From NCBI RefSeq assembly GCF_000510645.1, contig NZ_KI783301.1, positions 2,976,698-3,040,697 of the forward strand: a stretch of 64,000 nt of DNA. The letters are read 5' to 3'. Origin of the DNA: Thermicanus aegyptius DSM 12793 (lineage in GTDB: Bacteria; Bacillota; Bacilli; Thermicanales; Thermicanaceae). Shown here one piece after another: positions 1 through 8,897 of this stretch (positions within the stretch are counted from its first letter, which is position 1; the number at the start of each line of letters is the position of its first letter). Under the pieces are notes generated by a model. That model was not told where the DNA came from. It ran no database searches and was given only the letters and a program-made list of their open reading frames with translations. A program made the translations under genes and the position numbers.

Positions 1-200
1 TTTAATCTATGAACTGATTGCTCCTCCTATTTTAATTTGATTCACTTTTATCTGTCAATAATTCGCCATAAACAAAGCCCGATGTCACAAAAAATACATA
101 TTTTGTTCACATTTTAAGGGGAAAATTCCCTCATCCGCATACCTTTTTATGTTTTTTATATTCGTTATGTTTTTTATTGGAAGGGCAGAGTTGAAAAAGT

Positions 201-229
201 TTGCCCGCATCCTTTGCCTTGTATAAAAT
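201..229 (+). promoter_or_regulatory. putative sigma-A promoter of cls
   Basis: TTGCCC (201-206) and TAAAAT (224-229) are separated by 17 bases and lie about 30 bases before the cls start. The -35 match is moderate. Bases 1-200 are AT-rich and show no gene that I can support. Confidence 0.4.
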
Positions 230-258
230 AAGGAAAGAGAGGGGAAAGGGGAGATCGA

Positions 259-1683
259 ATGACTCTTTTCTTAGAATGGATCGGATGGATTTTTTTACTA
301 ACCAGCCTCTTGATTAGCATCGTTATCATCTTGGAAAAAAGAGATCCGGAGAAGACCATCGCCTGGCTTCTGATTCTTACTTTTCTCCCTATCGTCGGTT
401 TCCTTTTGTACCTGCTGTTTGGCCGGAATATGCGAAAGGAGCTGGCGGTACGCACCAAAGAGGAGATCAGTTTTGCCCGCCTGGATGAAGTTCATCATAC
501 CCATGATTGGCCTGAATTGTCCCACCCCGCCATACGCCGGCTCATCGCGGTGGGGTACAACGCCTTCGCCTCTCCGGTCACTCTGAACAATGAGGTTGGT
601 TTTTTCTATGAAGGAAAGAGCCTGTATGACTCTCTCTTTACAGAAATGGAACAGGCGACACATCATATTCATCTTGCTTTCTTCATCATCCGGAATGACC
701 ATGTGGGAGAACGATTGAAGGAAATTCTCCTGCGCAAGCGCAAGGAAGGGGTGGAAGTACGGGTCATCTACGACGATGTGGGTTCGGTCTGGTTAAATAG
801 GAGATATAAAGAAGAATTGCAGAGGGCCGGGGTGGAGATTTATCCTTTTCTTCCCGTTACCTTCCCCCTCATCGGTAGAAAACTGAATTACCGGTATCAC
901 CGAAAAATCGTGATCATCGATGGAAGAATCGGCTATCTTGGAGGGTTTAATATCGGGAGGGAGTACCTCGGGGAAAAAAAACGGCTGGGGCACTGGAGAG
1001 ACACCCATCTCCGCATTCAGGGGGAGGCGGTTTACAGTCTACAGCTTCTCTTCCTCCTCGATTTCGAGTTCGTCAGCAAGAAAAGCCCGGATGGTTGGGA
1101 ATACTTTCCGCCTGTCTCTACGCCCGAAGTCCGGCCTTTGCCGATCCAGATCATCAGCAGCGGTCCTGATTCGCCTCACCCCATCATTTTACATACCTAT
1201 TTAATCATGCTTACCAACGCAAAAGAGCGGATTTGGCTCGCCACCCCTTACCTGATCCCCGATGAAGCCGCCCTCGTCGCCATGAAAATGGCCGCTTTAA
1301 GTGGGGTGGACGTTCGAATCCTCATCCCGGACAAGCCGGATCACCCCTTTGTCTATTACGCCACCTCTTCCTATTTGGAGGAGCTCCTCAAAGTAGGGGT
1401 TAAGATCTATAAATATAAAAACGGCTTCATGCATTCCAAAGTATTGCTCTGCGATGATGAAATCGTCTCCGTCGGTACAGCCAACATGGATGTCCGCAGC
1501 TTCTATCTTAATTTTGAAGTGAACGCCCTCATTTATCGCCGCGAAGCCGTTCAAAAAGTGGCGGACCAATTTGAGCAAGATTTTCAAATGAGCGAACTGC
1601 TTGATCTAGAGGTGTATCAAAAACGCCCCTGGTATCGGCAATTTATCGAATCTATCGCCCGGCTCTTCTCTCCCATCATGTAA
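259..1683 (+). CDS. cls: cardiolipin synthase (phospholipase D family)
   Basis: This is a membrane-bound cardiolipin synthase, which condenses two phosphatidylglycerol molecules into cardiolipin and glycerol. Two hydrophobic segments (about residues 5-27 and 34-54) form the N-terminal anchor. Two phospholipase D HKD motifs follow: H214-K216-D221 in YHRKIVIIDGRIGYLGG and H392-K394-D399 in MHSKVLLCDDEIVSVG. The 474-residue length is normal for Bacillus Cls/YwnE-type enzymes. The ATG start has an AAGGGGAG ribosome binding site. The UbiD-family gene follows 43 bases downstream on the same strand and may be cotranscribed. The PLD-family assignment is secure; the exact lipid substrate is inferred from the family. 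Confidence 0.93.
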   Translation: MTLFLEWIGWIFLLTSLLISIVIILEKRDPEKTIAWLLILTFLPIVGFLLYLLFGRNMRKELAVRTKEEISFARLDEVHHTHDWPELSHPAIRRLIAVGYNAFASPVTLNNEVGFFYEGKSLYDSLFTEMEQATHHIHLAFFIIRNDHVGERLKEILLRKRKEGVEVRVIYDDVGSVWLNRRYKEELQRAGVEIYPFLPVTFPLIGRKLNYRYHRKIVIIDGRIGYLGGFNIGREYLGEKKRLGHWRDTHLRIQGEAVYSLQLLFLLDFEFVSKKSPDGWEYFPPVSTPEVRPLPIQIISSGPDSPHPIILHTYLIMLTNAKERIWLATPYLIPDEAALVAMKMAALSGVDVRILIPDKPDHPFVYYATSSYLEELLKVGVKIYKYKNGFMHSKVLLCDDEIVSVGTANMDVRSFYLNFEVNALIYRREAVQKVADQFEQDFQMSELLDLEVYQKRPWYRQFIESIARLFSPIM

Positions 1684-1726
1684 TGGGTAGGGCGAACCAA
1701 CCATTATAAAAATTAGGAGGCTCCCT

Positions 1727-3493
1727 ATGTTCCTGAATCTTCGCCAATATTTAGAAACCTTGAGAAAAGAAAAAGACCTCGTCGTGATCGAGGTACCGGT
1801 GGACCCATATCTGGAATTGGCTGAGATTCATCGCCGAGTGATCGAAGAAGAAGGACCTGCCCTCCTCTTCACACAGGTAAAGGGAAAGTCCTTCCCTGTC
1901 GTAACCAATCTCTTTGGAACCATGAGGAGGGTGGAGCGGGCCATCGGGACAAAACCGGAGGAGATGGTAAGGGGTCTGGTTCAGCTCTTGCCCGAACTCA
2001 TGCCACCGAAATTAAGCAAAATTTGGGAAAAGAGAAGCCTTCTCTTTCAATTCACCCGCTTCGGCACGAAAAAAGTGGAGAGGCAAACGGCTCCTCTCCT
2101 CGCGATCGAAGAGGCCGATTTTGACCTGGGGACGCTGCCGGCGCTCACAGGATGGCCGCTGGACGGGGGGCCCTTTTTTACCTTGCCTCTCGTCTATACG
2201 GAGCATCCAACCACCCGTGAGCATAACCTTGGGATGTACCGGATGCAGATCAAGGGAAGGAATAAAACAGGGATCCATTGGCAGATCCATAAAGGAGGGG
2301 GGTTTCATCATTTTGAAGCGGAAAAGAGAAAAGAGGCCCTGCCCGTCACCATCTTTCTCGGAGGACCGCCGGCGCTCATCGTAAGCGCGGTCGCCCCCTT
2401 GCCCGAACCCGTGCCGGAGCTTCTTTTCGCCTCTTTTCTTATGGGGGAAAAGCTTCCCCTGGTAAAGGTGGAGGGGCACCCTCATCCCCTCATCGCCGAA
2501 GCGGAATTTGCTTTTCTGGGGGAAGTTCCCGCCGGTATTCGGGAACCGGAAGGCCCTTTCGGCGATCACTATGGTTATTACTCGTTGACTCATGATTTCC
2601 CTGTTTTTAACCTGAAGAAAGTTTACCGGCGGAAAGGAGCGATCTATCCGGCTACAGTGGTAGGGAAACCGCGGCAGGAAGATTACTACATCGGAGAGTA
2701 CCTGCAGCAACTTCTCTCCCCCCTTTTCCCATTGGTGATGCCTGGGGTAAAGGAACTCTGGACCTACGCCGAAACCGGTTTTCATTCCTTAGCGGGGGCC
2801 ATCGTGAGGGAGAGCTACAGCCGTGAAGCTCTTTCCCACGCTTTCCGCATCCTCGGAGAGGGACAACTCACACTGACCAAGTTTCTCATGGTAACCGATG
2901 CTCCTGTATCCTTGCGGAATTTCCCTCAATTCCTGGAAGCTATCCTCGCCCGCTTCCGCCCCGAGCGGGATCTCATCATCTTGCCCCATACCTCTATGGA
3001 TACCCTCGACTACACCGGGCGAACGTTTAATCACGGCAGTAAGGCGATCATGCTGGGAATAGGAGAGGAGATTCAATCCTTGCCCGAAACATACACGGAA
3101 GGAGATCTTGCGGGCGTGGAGAAAATTTCCGTCTTCTGCAGAGGAACCTTGCTCCTCTCCGGAAAAAGCTATGAGGAGGACGAGGGGCTGCCGACGAGGA
3201 TCACCGCAGGATTACATGGACGGGACTTTCCCTGGCCTCTCCTCATCCTCGTCGATGATGTGGAAGAGATTACCGATCAAACTTCTTTCCTTTGGACGGT
3301 TTTTACCCGTTTTGATCCCGCCCACGATCTTTACGGAAATAAGGAGATCGTAGGAAATCACATTGCCTTTCATGGCCCGATCCTGATCGATGCTCGTATG
3401 AAACCTTTCTATCCCGACGAACTGATCCCTGATCCGGAGACGGTCACCCTCGTGGACAAGCGCTGGCGTGAATATTTCCCGGAAGGGATTTGA
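1727..3493 (+). CDS. UbiD family (prenylated-FMN) decarboxylase
   Basis: This protein belongs to the UbiD family of reversible decarboxylases, which use prenylated FMN and a divalent metal to decarboxylate aromatic or alpha,beta-unsaturated acids. The family signatures are GIHWQIHKGGG (about residues 184-194, cofactor/metal region) and EGPFGDHYGYYS (about residues 275-286, with the conserved acidic and glycine residues). At 588 residues it belongs to the longer UbiD subgroup found in Bacillota, not the roughly 490-residue E. coli type. Its role here is not fixed by context. A menaquinone-pathway or phenolic-acid decarboxylase role is possible, and no UbiX-type prenyltransferase is visible nearby. 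The start has an AGGAGG site six bases upstream of ATG. Confidence 0.85.
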   Translation: MFLNLRQYLETLRKEKDLVVIEVPVDPYLELAEIHRRVIEEEGPALLFTQVKGKSFPVVTNLFGTMRRVERAIGTKPEEMVRGLVQLLPELMPPKLSKIWEKRSLLFQFTRFGTKKVERQTAPLLAIEEADFDLGTLPALTGWPLDGGPFFTLPLVYTEHPTTREHNLGMYRMQIKGRNKTGIHWQIHKGGGFHHFEAEKRKEALPVTIFLGGPPALIVSAVAPLPEPVPELLFASFLMGEKLPLVKVEGHPHPLIAEAEFAFLGEVPAGIREPEGPFGDHYGYYSLTHDFPVFNLKKVYRRKGAIYPATVVGKPRQEDYYIGEYLQQLLSPLFPLVMPGVKELWTYAETGFHSLAGAIVRESYSREALSHAFRILGEGQLTLTKFLMVTDAPVSLRNFPQFLEAILARFRPERDLIILPHTSMDTLDYTGRTFNHGSKAIMLGIGEEIQSLPETYTEGDLAGVEKISVFCRGTLLLSGKSYEEDEGLPTRITAGLHGRDFPWPLLILVDDVEEITDQTSFLWTVFTRFDPAHDLYGNKEIVGNHIAFHGPILIDARMKPFYPDELIPDPETVTLVDKRWREYFPEGI

Positions 3494-3532
3494 CCCGCTC
3501 CATCCCTCCCATCCCCCTCAACTTCATCTTTC

Positions 3533-4093
3533 CTACGCATAATAAGGCGAGATCATGAGGTATACGATGACTCCCGATGCCGCCACGTAGAGCCAAAGAG
3601 GCATGGTCCAGCGGGCAATGCGGCGGTGTTTCTCATCCTGGCGGTTCAATCCTCTCGCTAATGTGGTGAGTGCCAGCGGAACAATGACGATGGCGAGCAA
3701 TATATGGGTAAGAAGGAAGAAGTAATAGAGATAACGAAAAACATCTTCTCCTCCATAAGGGGTAGACTTCGCCAAAAAATGGTAGGTGACATAGGTAATC
3801 AGAAAAAGAGCCGTCGTGATAAAGGCGGCAAAGATAAAGCGCCGATGCATCACAATGTTCTTCCGGCGGATGAAATAGAGCGCAGACAAGAGAAAAACAA
3901 AGGTAAAACTATTAAAGACGGCGTTTAACATCGGGAGAACGGTAAGATCGAGTTGATTTCCCCTCTCCATCTTCGGCATGAAGAAAAGGATGGCCACGAT
4001 CAAGTTAATCGCGATTGAGAGAAATACAATCCAGGGGGTATAATTCCGCTTTTCTCCCCTGATTTCCATTTTGTCGGCATGGTTTTGTTTCAT
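3533..4093 (-). CDS. DUF420 membrane protein (YozB/CtaM type)
   Basis: This small integral membrane protein has about five hydrophobic segments and scattered conserved histidines (for example MHRRFIFAAF and THILLAIVIVPLAL), matching the DUF420 family. In Bacillales, DUF420 members of the YozB/CtaM kind are linked to assembly of haem-copper oxidases; that link is family knowledge and not shown here. I prefer the ATG at 4093 because an AAAGGGGA site lies seven bases upstream, while the ATG at 4099 would directly abut it. The gene is convergent with the UbiD gene, separated by about 40 bases. No cytochrome oxidase genes are in the window, so this copy stands alone. Confidence 0.78.
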   Translation of the reverse strand: MKQNHADKMEIRGEKRNYTPWIVFLSIAINLIVAILFFMPKMERGNQLDLTVLPMLNAVFNSFTFVFLLSALYFIRRKNIVMHRRFIFAAFITTALFLITYVTYHFLAKSTPYGGEDVFRYLYYFFLLTHILLAIVIVPLALTTLARGLNRQDEKHRRIARWTMPLWLYVAASGVIVYLMISPYYA

Positions 4094-4263
4094 CTTCATT
4101 CCCCTTTGTCCTCATTTTCTCCTTCCATGATAAGGAAAGCACAAGAATTTCGCAAGGGGAATGGGTTAAACTCCCTCCTTTTCTGCTCGTTCTTTTCTCT
4201 CTCTTCTATGACTCTCTTCAAATGAATCGTTTCTCCCTTTTCAAAGATGGATCCGAAAGGGAG

Positions 4264-4290
4264 AAAAACCCGCCGATGAAAACCGACGGG
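4264..4290 (-). terminator. rho-independent terminator after osmC-like gene
   Basis: Read on the minus strand, CCCGTCGGT and ATCGGCGGG form a nine-pair stem (two G-U pairs) with a TTTC loop, followed by a T5 run. It lies about 40 bases past the OsmC-family stop codon. Confidence 0.75.
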
Positions 4291-4331
4291 CAGCTTTAAA
4301 CGCATCCTTTTCATTCTCACCAAACCTGAAC

Positions 4332-4772
4332 TTACTTCGTCGATTCCACTTCTTTGACGGTTACGCCCGACAACGTATCTTTAACCGGGCAGATTTTTTC
4401 GATATGGCCGATCAGTTCGCGGATCTTCCCCACATCCGAAGGAGAATCGACCTCTATGCGATAACGAATTTCCTGAAATCCCGGCCTTACGGCAGGGTTC
4501 TTCTCCATGAAACCGTCCGGATCCAGGTCCCCTTCAACATGTACCTTAAAACCGTTCAGTTCAACTTGGTGGGTCTTGGCATGAATCGATAAAAGAACCG
4601 ATAAACAACCACCCAAGGCAGCCAAAATCAACTCGACCGGATTGGGACCTTGATCCGTCCCTCCTAAGGATTTCGGTTCATCGATGACAATCCTCTTGTC
4701 TCGGATCACCGCTTCGGAGCGAACCCCTTCACCTGACCAAAGCACGTCTGTCTGAAATGTGATCTTTGCCAC
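4332..4772 (-). CDS. OsmC family thiol peroxidase-like protein
   Basis: This is an OsmC/Ohr superfamily protein, a small cytoplasmic dimer that typically reduces organic hydroperoxides through two reactive cysteines. Both expected cysteines are present: one in AALGGCLSVLL (about residue 56) and one in KICPVKDTLSGV (about residue 128). The 146-residue length is typical. The pattern fits the general OsmC branch (YhfA-like) better than Ohr. Translation starts at GTG with AAGGAGG eight bases upstream. The gene is monocistronic with a strong terminator downstream. The exact substrate is unknown. Confidence 0.88.
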   Translation of the reverse strand: MAKITFQTDVLWSGEGVRSEAVIRDKRIVIDEPKSLGGTDQGPNPVELILAALGGCLSVLLSIHAKTHQVELNGFKVHVEGDLDPDGFMEKNPAVRPGFQEIRYRIEVDSPSDVGKIRELIGHIEKICPVKDTLSGVTVKEVESTK

Positions 4773-4914
4773 AGATTATTCCTCCTTCTCGTTTTAGCCT
4801 TTCCAAGCATTTATGGATTTCTGTCTTCTTCCAATTCCTTCAACCGGTCCGTATAACCCTGACGGCTTCCGCCCCATCCCGAAACATATTGGCTTAACTG
4901 ATTTGCATCATGGA

Positions 4915-5466
4915 TCATTTCGATTCGGTCACTTGGAACTCCGGATCTTCATAAGGATGCGCGATCCAACCGGACTGATCGATGAAAAGACGGATGGCGA
5001 CGACCTTTCGATTTTCCAAAAGCGTAAAGAAATGAGGAGTATTTTTCGGAACGGAGATCACATCGCCTGCCTGAAGAACCGCGTTAAAATAACCGATTTC
5101 GCTCGTCCCCTTGATCGTAAATGTCCCGTTTCCGGAGACGATCGCCCTGACTTCATCATCACTATGGGTGTGGATCTGTTCGAACTTCTTTAACAGCTCC
5201 TCCAGATTAGGCGTTGCTTCGGATAGTGAAATCACATCCCATTTCACATACCCATTCCTTTCAGCCAGGGAGCGGATCTCCTGATCAAATGCGTGAAGAA
5301 TCTCTTCCTTTTCCTCCTCGCTTACGTTGTATTTCTCCCTTAAACCTGCCGGCAGTTTACCGGCATCCCAACGTTCATAGAGAACTCCCTGTCGGGCCAA
5401 AAAATCTTTCACCCGCTCTTCATCCTGAATCTTCTCACCGGTCTTCCGAATGACAATTTCGGCCAT
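4915..5466 (-). CDS. mtnD: acireductone dioxygenase
   Basis: This cupin enzyme performs the last ring-independent step of methionine salvage, converting acireductone and oxygen to 2-keto-4-methylthiobutyrate and formate with iron (or an off-pathway product with nickel). Metal ligands are visible in IHTHSDDEVRAIVSG (H99, H101, E105) and in TPHFF (H145). The start at 5466 is chosen because it follows the mtnB stop codon by one base and has a GAGAGGGA site. This gives 183 residues, close to the usual 180; upstream in-frame codons lie inside mtnB. It is the last gene of the mtnWXBD operon under the SAM riboswitch at 8167-8346. Confidence 0.93.
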   Translation of the reverse strand: MAEIVIRKTGEKIQDEERVKDFLARQGVLYERWDAGKLPAGLREKYNVSEEEKEEILHAFDQEIRSLAERNGYVKWDVISLSEATPNLEELLKKFEQIHTHSDDEVRAIVSGNGTFTIKGTSEIGYFNAVLQAGDVISVPKNTPHFFTLLENRKVVAIRLFIDQSGWIAHPYEDPEFQVTESK

Positions 5467-5467
5467 T

Positions 5468-6187
5468 TTAGCTTCCCTCTCTTTCATGTTTCGTTTTATG
5501 GAAATGGAGTTTCCTCCCTTTTCCCAACGATACGTCGGCAAATGTGTGAATCGGCAACAGCCCGAGGCTCTTCATCTGGAGAAGCTTTACGTGGTAATCA
5601 AACAAGAATTCAAAAGCCTCCAGATGCTTCTTCGCCTCTTCGGGGTTCCTACCCCACGCGTAAATACCATGGCGCCGTATCAGGATACCCGGGGTTTGCG
5701 GCCGAACCGCATCCCTCACCAACTGCGCCAGGGTGGGAATGTGGGCCTTATTTTCGACGATGGGGAGACGGATGGCGCCATCCTCTTCCCAGATATTGAA
5801 CGCTTTGATCAGTTCATGCCCGGAAAAGAGAATCTCCCCATGATCCCCGTAAAGTTCGGAGAGGAGATTGTTGGCCACCGTATGAACATGAAACACGGCA
5901 CCCGTATCCGGCAGGCGGTCGTAGATGGCCGTGTGGATCATTGTCTCGGCGGATGGTTTTAGCCGGGTAGGGAATACAGGTACTCCATCCCGATCCACAA
6001 GAAGAAAATCCTCGGAAGTCTGAAGACTCTTATCTTTTCCGCTGGCGGTAATCACAATCGCCCGCTTACCGTCCTCACAAGTCGCCAAGACGGAGAGATT
6101 GCCGCTCGTGGCAGGAAACCATCCCCGGGCAGCAAAACTCTCTTTCACAACCCGGAGACTGTGGACGGCGCTCATTATCTCTTCCAT
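5468..6187 (-). CDS. mtnB: methylthioribulose-1-phosphate dehydratase
   Basis: This class II aldolase-fold zinc enzyme dehydrates 5-methylthioribulose 1-phosphate to the 2,3-diketo compound used by MtnW. Zinc ligands are seen as H100 and H102 in VFHVHTVANN and H173 in RRHGIYAWG; ATSGNLS near residue 26 is the phosphate-binding loop. At 239 residues it is about 30 residues longer than typical Bacillus MtnB. The excess is a basic, histidine-containing C-terminal tail after about residue 205, just before mtnD. Neighbour spacing is tight: four bases after mtnX and one base before mtnD. Confidence 0.93.
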   Translation of the reverse strand: MEEIMSAVHSLRVVKESFAARGWFPATSGNLSVLATCEDGKRAIVITASGKDKSLQTSEDFLLVDRDGVPVFPTRLKPSAETMIHTAIYDRLPDTGAVFHVHTVANNLLSELYGDHGEILFSGHELIKAFNIWEEDGAIRLPIVENKAHIPTLAQLVRDAVRPQTPGILIRRHGIYAWGRNPEEAKKHLEAFEFLFDYHVKLLQMKSLGLLPIHTFADVSLGKGRKLHFHKTKHEREGS

Positions 6188-6191
6188 GGGT

Positions 6192-6866
6192 TCACCCCGC
6201 TTTTTCCGATGTATTCTGCAGATAATCGATCACGTCGTAAAAGGTTTCAAAGGGGACATAGGGGATGGAGAATTCTTCGCATTTGATTCGGAGAAAGTCG
6301 CGGGCGATCACCCGGTCGGCGATCCGAGCCGCCGCCAGATCGGTTATGCTGTCGCCGATGACAATTCTTTCGTATTCTTCCTGCGGAAAGGACCGCAAGA
6401 GGGTTGTCTTGCACATCCCGCAATCACGATGGCACTCATCATCGCAAGGATGAGGCCAGAGGATACGAATCTTCTCCCCGCTAAAATCACTGCCGTTGCA
6501 ATAGATATCCCCATACGGGATGTCATAGGGGACAAGCAAGGGGTAGAGGAAAAAATCGATCCCTCCGCTCGAAATAAGCAGCCGTATTCCTTCTTCTCTC
6601 GTAAATCGGATCAACTCAGAAAACCCCGGCCGAATCTCCGTATGATGGAGCACGTAATTTCGGATCTCCTCTTCTTTTGAGACCGGAAGCAAGGAAAACA
6701 TCTTCCCCACTCCTTCCCGAACACTTACCCGCCCTGCGAGAATCTCCTCCTTCAACTTCTCCCATTCCGGAGGCGCAAACTCCCTCATGATTTGAATGAT
6801 GGTATCCTGCACCGTAATCGTCCCGTCAAAGTCACAAAAAAGTACCTTTCTCCTTCCTCTGCTCAT
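6192..6866 (-). CDS. mtnX: HK-MTPenyl-1-P phosphatase
   Basis: This HAD-superfamily phosphatase dephosphorylates 2-hydroxy-3-keto-5-methylthiopentenyl 1-phosphate to acireductone, the MtnD substrate. The nucleophile motif DFDGTIT (D12, D14) is at the N-terminus, ISSGGIDFF is motif II and IVIGDSITDLAAA is the metal-binding motif. The 224-residue length matches Bacillus MtnX. Its start overlaps the mtnW stop by four bases (ATGA), a sign of translational coupling. MtnW plus MtnX is the Bacillus-type two-enzyme alternative to the fused enolase-phosphatase MtnC. Confidence 0.93.
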   Translation of the reverse strand: MSRGRRKVLFCDFDGTITVQDTIIQIMREFAPPEWEKLKEEILAGRVSVREGVGKMFSLLPVSKEEEIRNYVLHHTEIRPGFSELIRFTREEGIRLLISSGGIDFFLYPLLVPYDIPYGDIYCNGSDFSGEKIRILWPHPCDDECHRDCGMCKTTLLRSFPQEEYERIVIGDSITDLAAARIADRVIARDFLRIKCEEFSIPYVPFETFYDVIDYLQNTSEKAG

Positions 6867-8095
6867 CCCTCAACCACCCCCCATTTCTCAATCGCAAGGC
6901 TTAGTTTTACGGAACGGGCCGCGGCTTCCCGGAGAGAATAACCTGCCATAATGGCTGAGATGGCATCCAGGAAAGCCCTTCCCCCTGCGGTCGATCCTTG
7001 CGGATGACCATGAATCCCTCCGCCCGCATTGATCACCAGGTCAGGTCCAAAATCCCTGATCAGGACAGGAACGAGGCCGGGATGAATCCCCGCCGACGGC
7101 GCCGGAAGAGAAGGTTTGATATTCCCATAGGGACGGCGCAACCGGTCCGCAACCGACAACGATTCCTCTTTAGGCATAGCGACAGAACCATAGGGAGAGG
7201 GATAGAGGACAATGTCCGCCCCTGCCAAACGAAGAAACTTGCCTAATAGAAGGGAAGAGGATACCCCATGTTCCGGAGATGCGTATATCGCTCCGGCAAA
7301 CGCAGGATGGGCAAGAATGGGAACCGGGATGTCGGGGTCCGAAGCCAGGCGATGGAGAATATCTAGGCCGTACACAAACACATTCAGGAGAAGGCCGGAA
7401 GCACCCGCTTCCACCAACCGTTTCGCCCTGTCCACCATTTCGTTCACCGGCCCTGTCAGGTTGACAGCATAGAGGGCCTTTCTCCCGGTCCGCTCTTCTC
7501 TTTGACGATTTAACGCTTCAAAACGCTTCACCCTTTCGATGGCGGGAGCTTTCCCATCTGCGAAAAAGATCTCGTCATCCTTTACCAGATCTACGCCGCC
7601 TTCAATCTGTTTCCTGTACTCTTCCTCCAACTCATCGAGGGAAAGACCGATGCATTGTTTAAAGATGCTCATCAGGAGGGGTCGATCCTTCATCTGCAGC
7701 AAATCCCGAACCCCCTGAATTCCAAAACGTGGGCCCGGAAATTGGGAAAGGAGGGAGTCGGGAATGTGGAGATCCAAGAGTTTGATCGAACCATCCAGGG
7801 ATAACTTTCCGAACACCGTGGTAAGAATGGATGGAAGATCAGGGGTCACGTTGACGATCGGATATGCGATGGTAATTTTCCCCACGGGCTGCTTCCCTTC
7901 TTCCTCCGGAAGTGGGACGACATCGACCACTTTCCCCAAATGTTGCGCCATGCTTTCCTTTTTCTCACTCGGCAGCTCGGTCCATGTCCCCACCGTAAGC
8001 CCGACGGCAATCCCTTGCGCCTTTTTGTATAGATCCTTTTCCCCTTTCAGCAGGTAAGTCGCCAAGATATATTCCTCATCCAACGACAATCCCAT
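6863..8095 (-). CDS. mtnW: 2,3-diketo-5-methylthiopentyl-1-P enolase (RuBisCO-like)
   Basis: This form IV RuBisCO-like protein catalyses the enolase step of methionine salvage and does not fix CO2. The sequence keeps the family landmark GGVDLVKDDE (about residues 167-176), whose lysine corresponds to the carbamylated lysine of RuBisCO, and the glycine-rich phosphate-binding segment INAGGGIHGHPQG. The roughly 410-residue length is normal. Possible starts are the GTG at 8098 and the ATG at 8095, with AAAGGCGG just upstream. It is the first gene after the SAM riboswitch and its intrinsic terminator, so it should be expressed when SAM is low. Confidence 0.93.
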   Translation of the reverse strand: MGLSLDEEYILATYLLKGEKDLYKKAQGIAVGLTVGTWTELPSEKKESMAQHLGKVVDVVPLPEEEGKQPVGKITIAYPIVNVTPDLPSILTTVFGKLSLDGSIKLLDLHIPDSLLSQFPGPRFGIQGVRDLLQMKDRPLLMSIFKQCIGLSLDELEEEYRKQIEGGVDLVKDDEIFFADGKAPAIERVKRFEALNRQREERTGRKALYAVNLTGPVNEMVDRAKRLVEAGASGLLLNVFVYGLDILHRLASDPDIPVPILAHPAFAGAIYASPEHGVSSSLLLGKFLRLAGADIVLYPSPYGSVAMPKEESLSVADRLRRPYGNIKPSLPAPSAGIHPGLVPVLIRDFGPDLVINAGGGIHGHPQGSTAGGRAFLDAISAIMAGYSLREAAARSVKLSLAIEKWGVVEG

Positions 8096-8111
8096 CACCG
8101 CCTTTTTTTAC

Positions 8112-8144
8112 AAAAATAAAAACCTCTTTCGTTCTGAAAGAGGT
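8112..8144 (-). terminator. riboswitch-controlled intrinsic terminator (mtnW leader)
   Basis: On the minus strand, ACCTCTTTC and GAAAGAGGT form a stem with a short loop, followed by a T-rich tract. The hairpin sits between the SAM aptamer and the mtnW start, as expected for an S-box expression platform. Confidence 0.85.
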
Positions 8145-8166
8145 TGTAGAAACAATATCCCACACC

Positions 8167-8346
8167 CTTATCTTTCAGAACATAACGTTCTGCAGGAATT
8201 AGCACCTTACCTTCACTCCTGAAAGGATGGAGATCCCCCCTACGATCCCTGGGAGAAGCTCCTCCTTCCAGTCGTTTAGCCCATAGGTATGGGCAGCAGG
8301 TTGCCGGGCGTCATCGGGCCAGTCCCTCAGCCTTCTCTGGATAAGA
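8167..8346 (-). promoter_or_regulatory. SAM-I (S-box) riboswitch aptamer, mtnWXBD
   Basis: The minus strand shows the S-box core. The P1 strands CTTATC and GATAAG close the element. It contains AGAGAAGGCTGAGGGACTGGCCC, the GATGACGCCCGGCAACC core, AAGGTGCTAATTCC and TGCAGAACG. An extended P3-like arm makes it somewhat long. It is followed by the terminator at 8112-8144, so high SAM is expected to stop transcription of mtnWXBD. Confidence 0.96.
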
Positions 8347-8382
8347 GTAATTCTTATTTTCAATTGTCACTCGATGGTCATA

Positions 8383-8411
8383 ACTATAAACGCAGCATAC
8401 TTCTCTGTCAA
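8383..8411 (-). promoter_or_regulatory. sigma-A promoter of mtnWXBD
   Basis: On the minus strand, TTGACA (8406-8411) and TATAGT (8383-8388) have a 17-base spacer. Transcription would start near 8376, just upstream of the SAM aptamer. Confidence 0.75.
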
Positions 8412-8586
8412 TCCCCAAAATGTCGCTATTTTTGCATTTTTTCTGATTTCATCCACCTCCCTTGAGATCATCACCGAACCTTCCTGCAATCTATCCGCCT
8501 TTTCTGCAATGGGTTGTGAACCGATCCCATGCTGGCACAAGATTTATATCTGCAAACATTCCACCTCTCACCTTTAAATTTTTCCC

Positions 8587-8615
8587 TTGACAAACGTTGA
8601 GAAAAAAAATAAATT
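8587..8615 (+). promoter_or_regulatory. sigma-A promoter of mtnKA
   Basis: TTGACA (8587-8592) and TAAATT (8610-8615) have a 17-base spacer. This divergent promoter faces away from the mtnW promoter and lies about 100 bases before the second SAM aptamer. The stretch 8412-8586 between the two promoters shows nothing else that I can support. Confidence 0.65.
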
Positions 8616-8712
8616 AATCACCAAAACCAAGTGAATTTGATTCTGATTCTCATCAAATCGCTTGGGGCAAATGTATGGATGTAAAAACCGAATAGAGTTT
8701 GACCGATTCGCT

Positions 8713-8880
8713 CTTATCAAGAGATGGCGGAGGGACTGGCCCAATGATGCCCGGCAACCTGCATTTCCCTATACGGGGTGACGGATCGGAGAGGACGGCA
8801 GGATGTTCCTGCACGAAATCTTTGTTTCCGGTCACAGCAAGGTGCTAACTCCTGCAGAACGTACCGTTCTGAGAGATAAG
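8713..8880 (+). promoter_or_regulatory. SAM-I (S-box) riboswitch aptamer, mtnKA
   Basis: The plus strand carries a second S-box. The P1 strands CTTATC (8713-8718) and GATAAG (8875-8880) enclose AAGAGATGGCGGAGGGACTGG, the CAATGATGCCCGGCAACC core, CAAGGTGCTAACTCC and TGCAGAACG. A terminator hairpin follows at 8898-8932, just before mtnK. Confidence 0.96.
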
Positions 8881-8897
8881 GGGTTGGATAGATTTTA

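Noticed and set aside
2012-2785. Long minus-strand open frame of 257 codons inside the UbiD-family gene
   Set aside because: It is antisense to a well-conserved gene, has no ribosome binding site and its protein has no domain that I can see.
4096-4323. Minus-strand frame of 75 codons between DUF420 and the OsmC gene
   Set aside because: It begins inside the OsmC terminator region, and no supporting site or family was seen.
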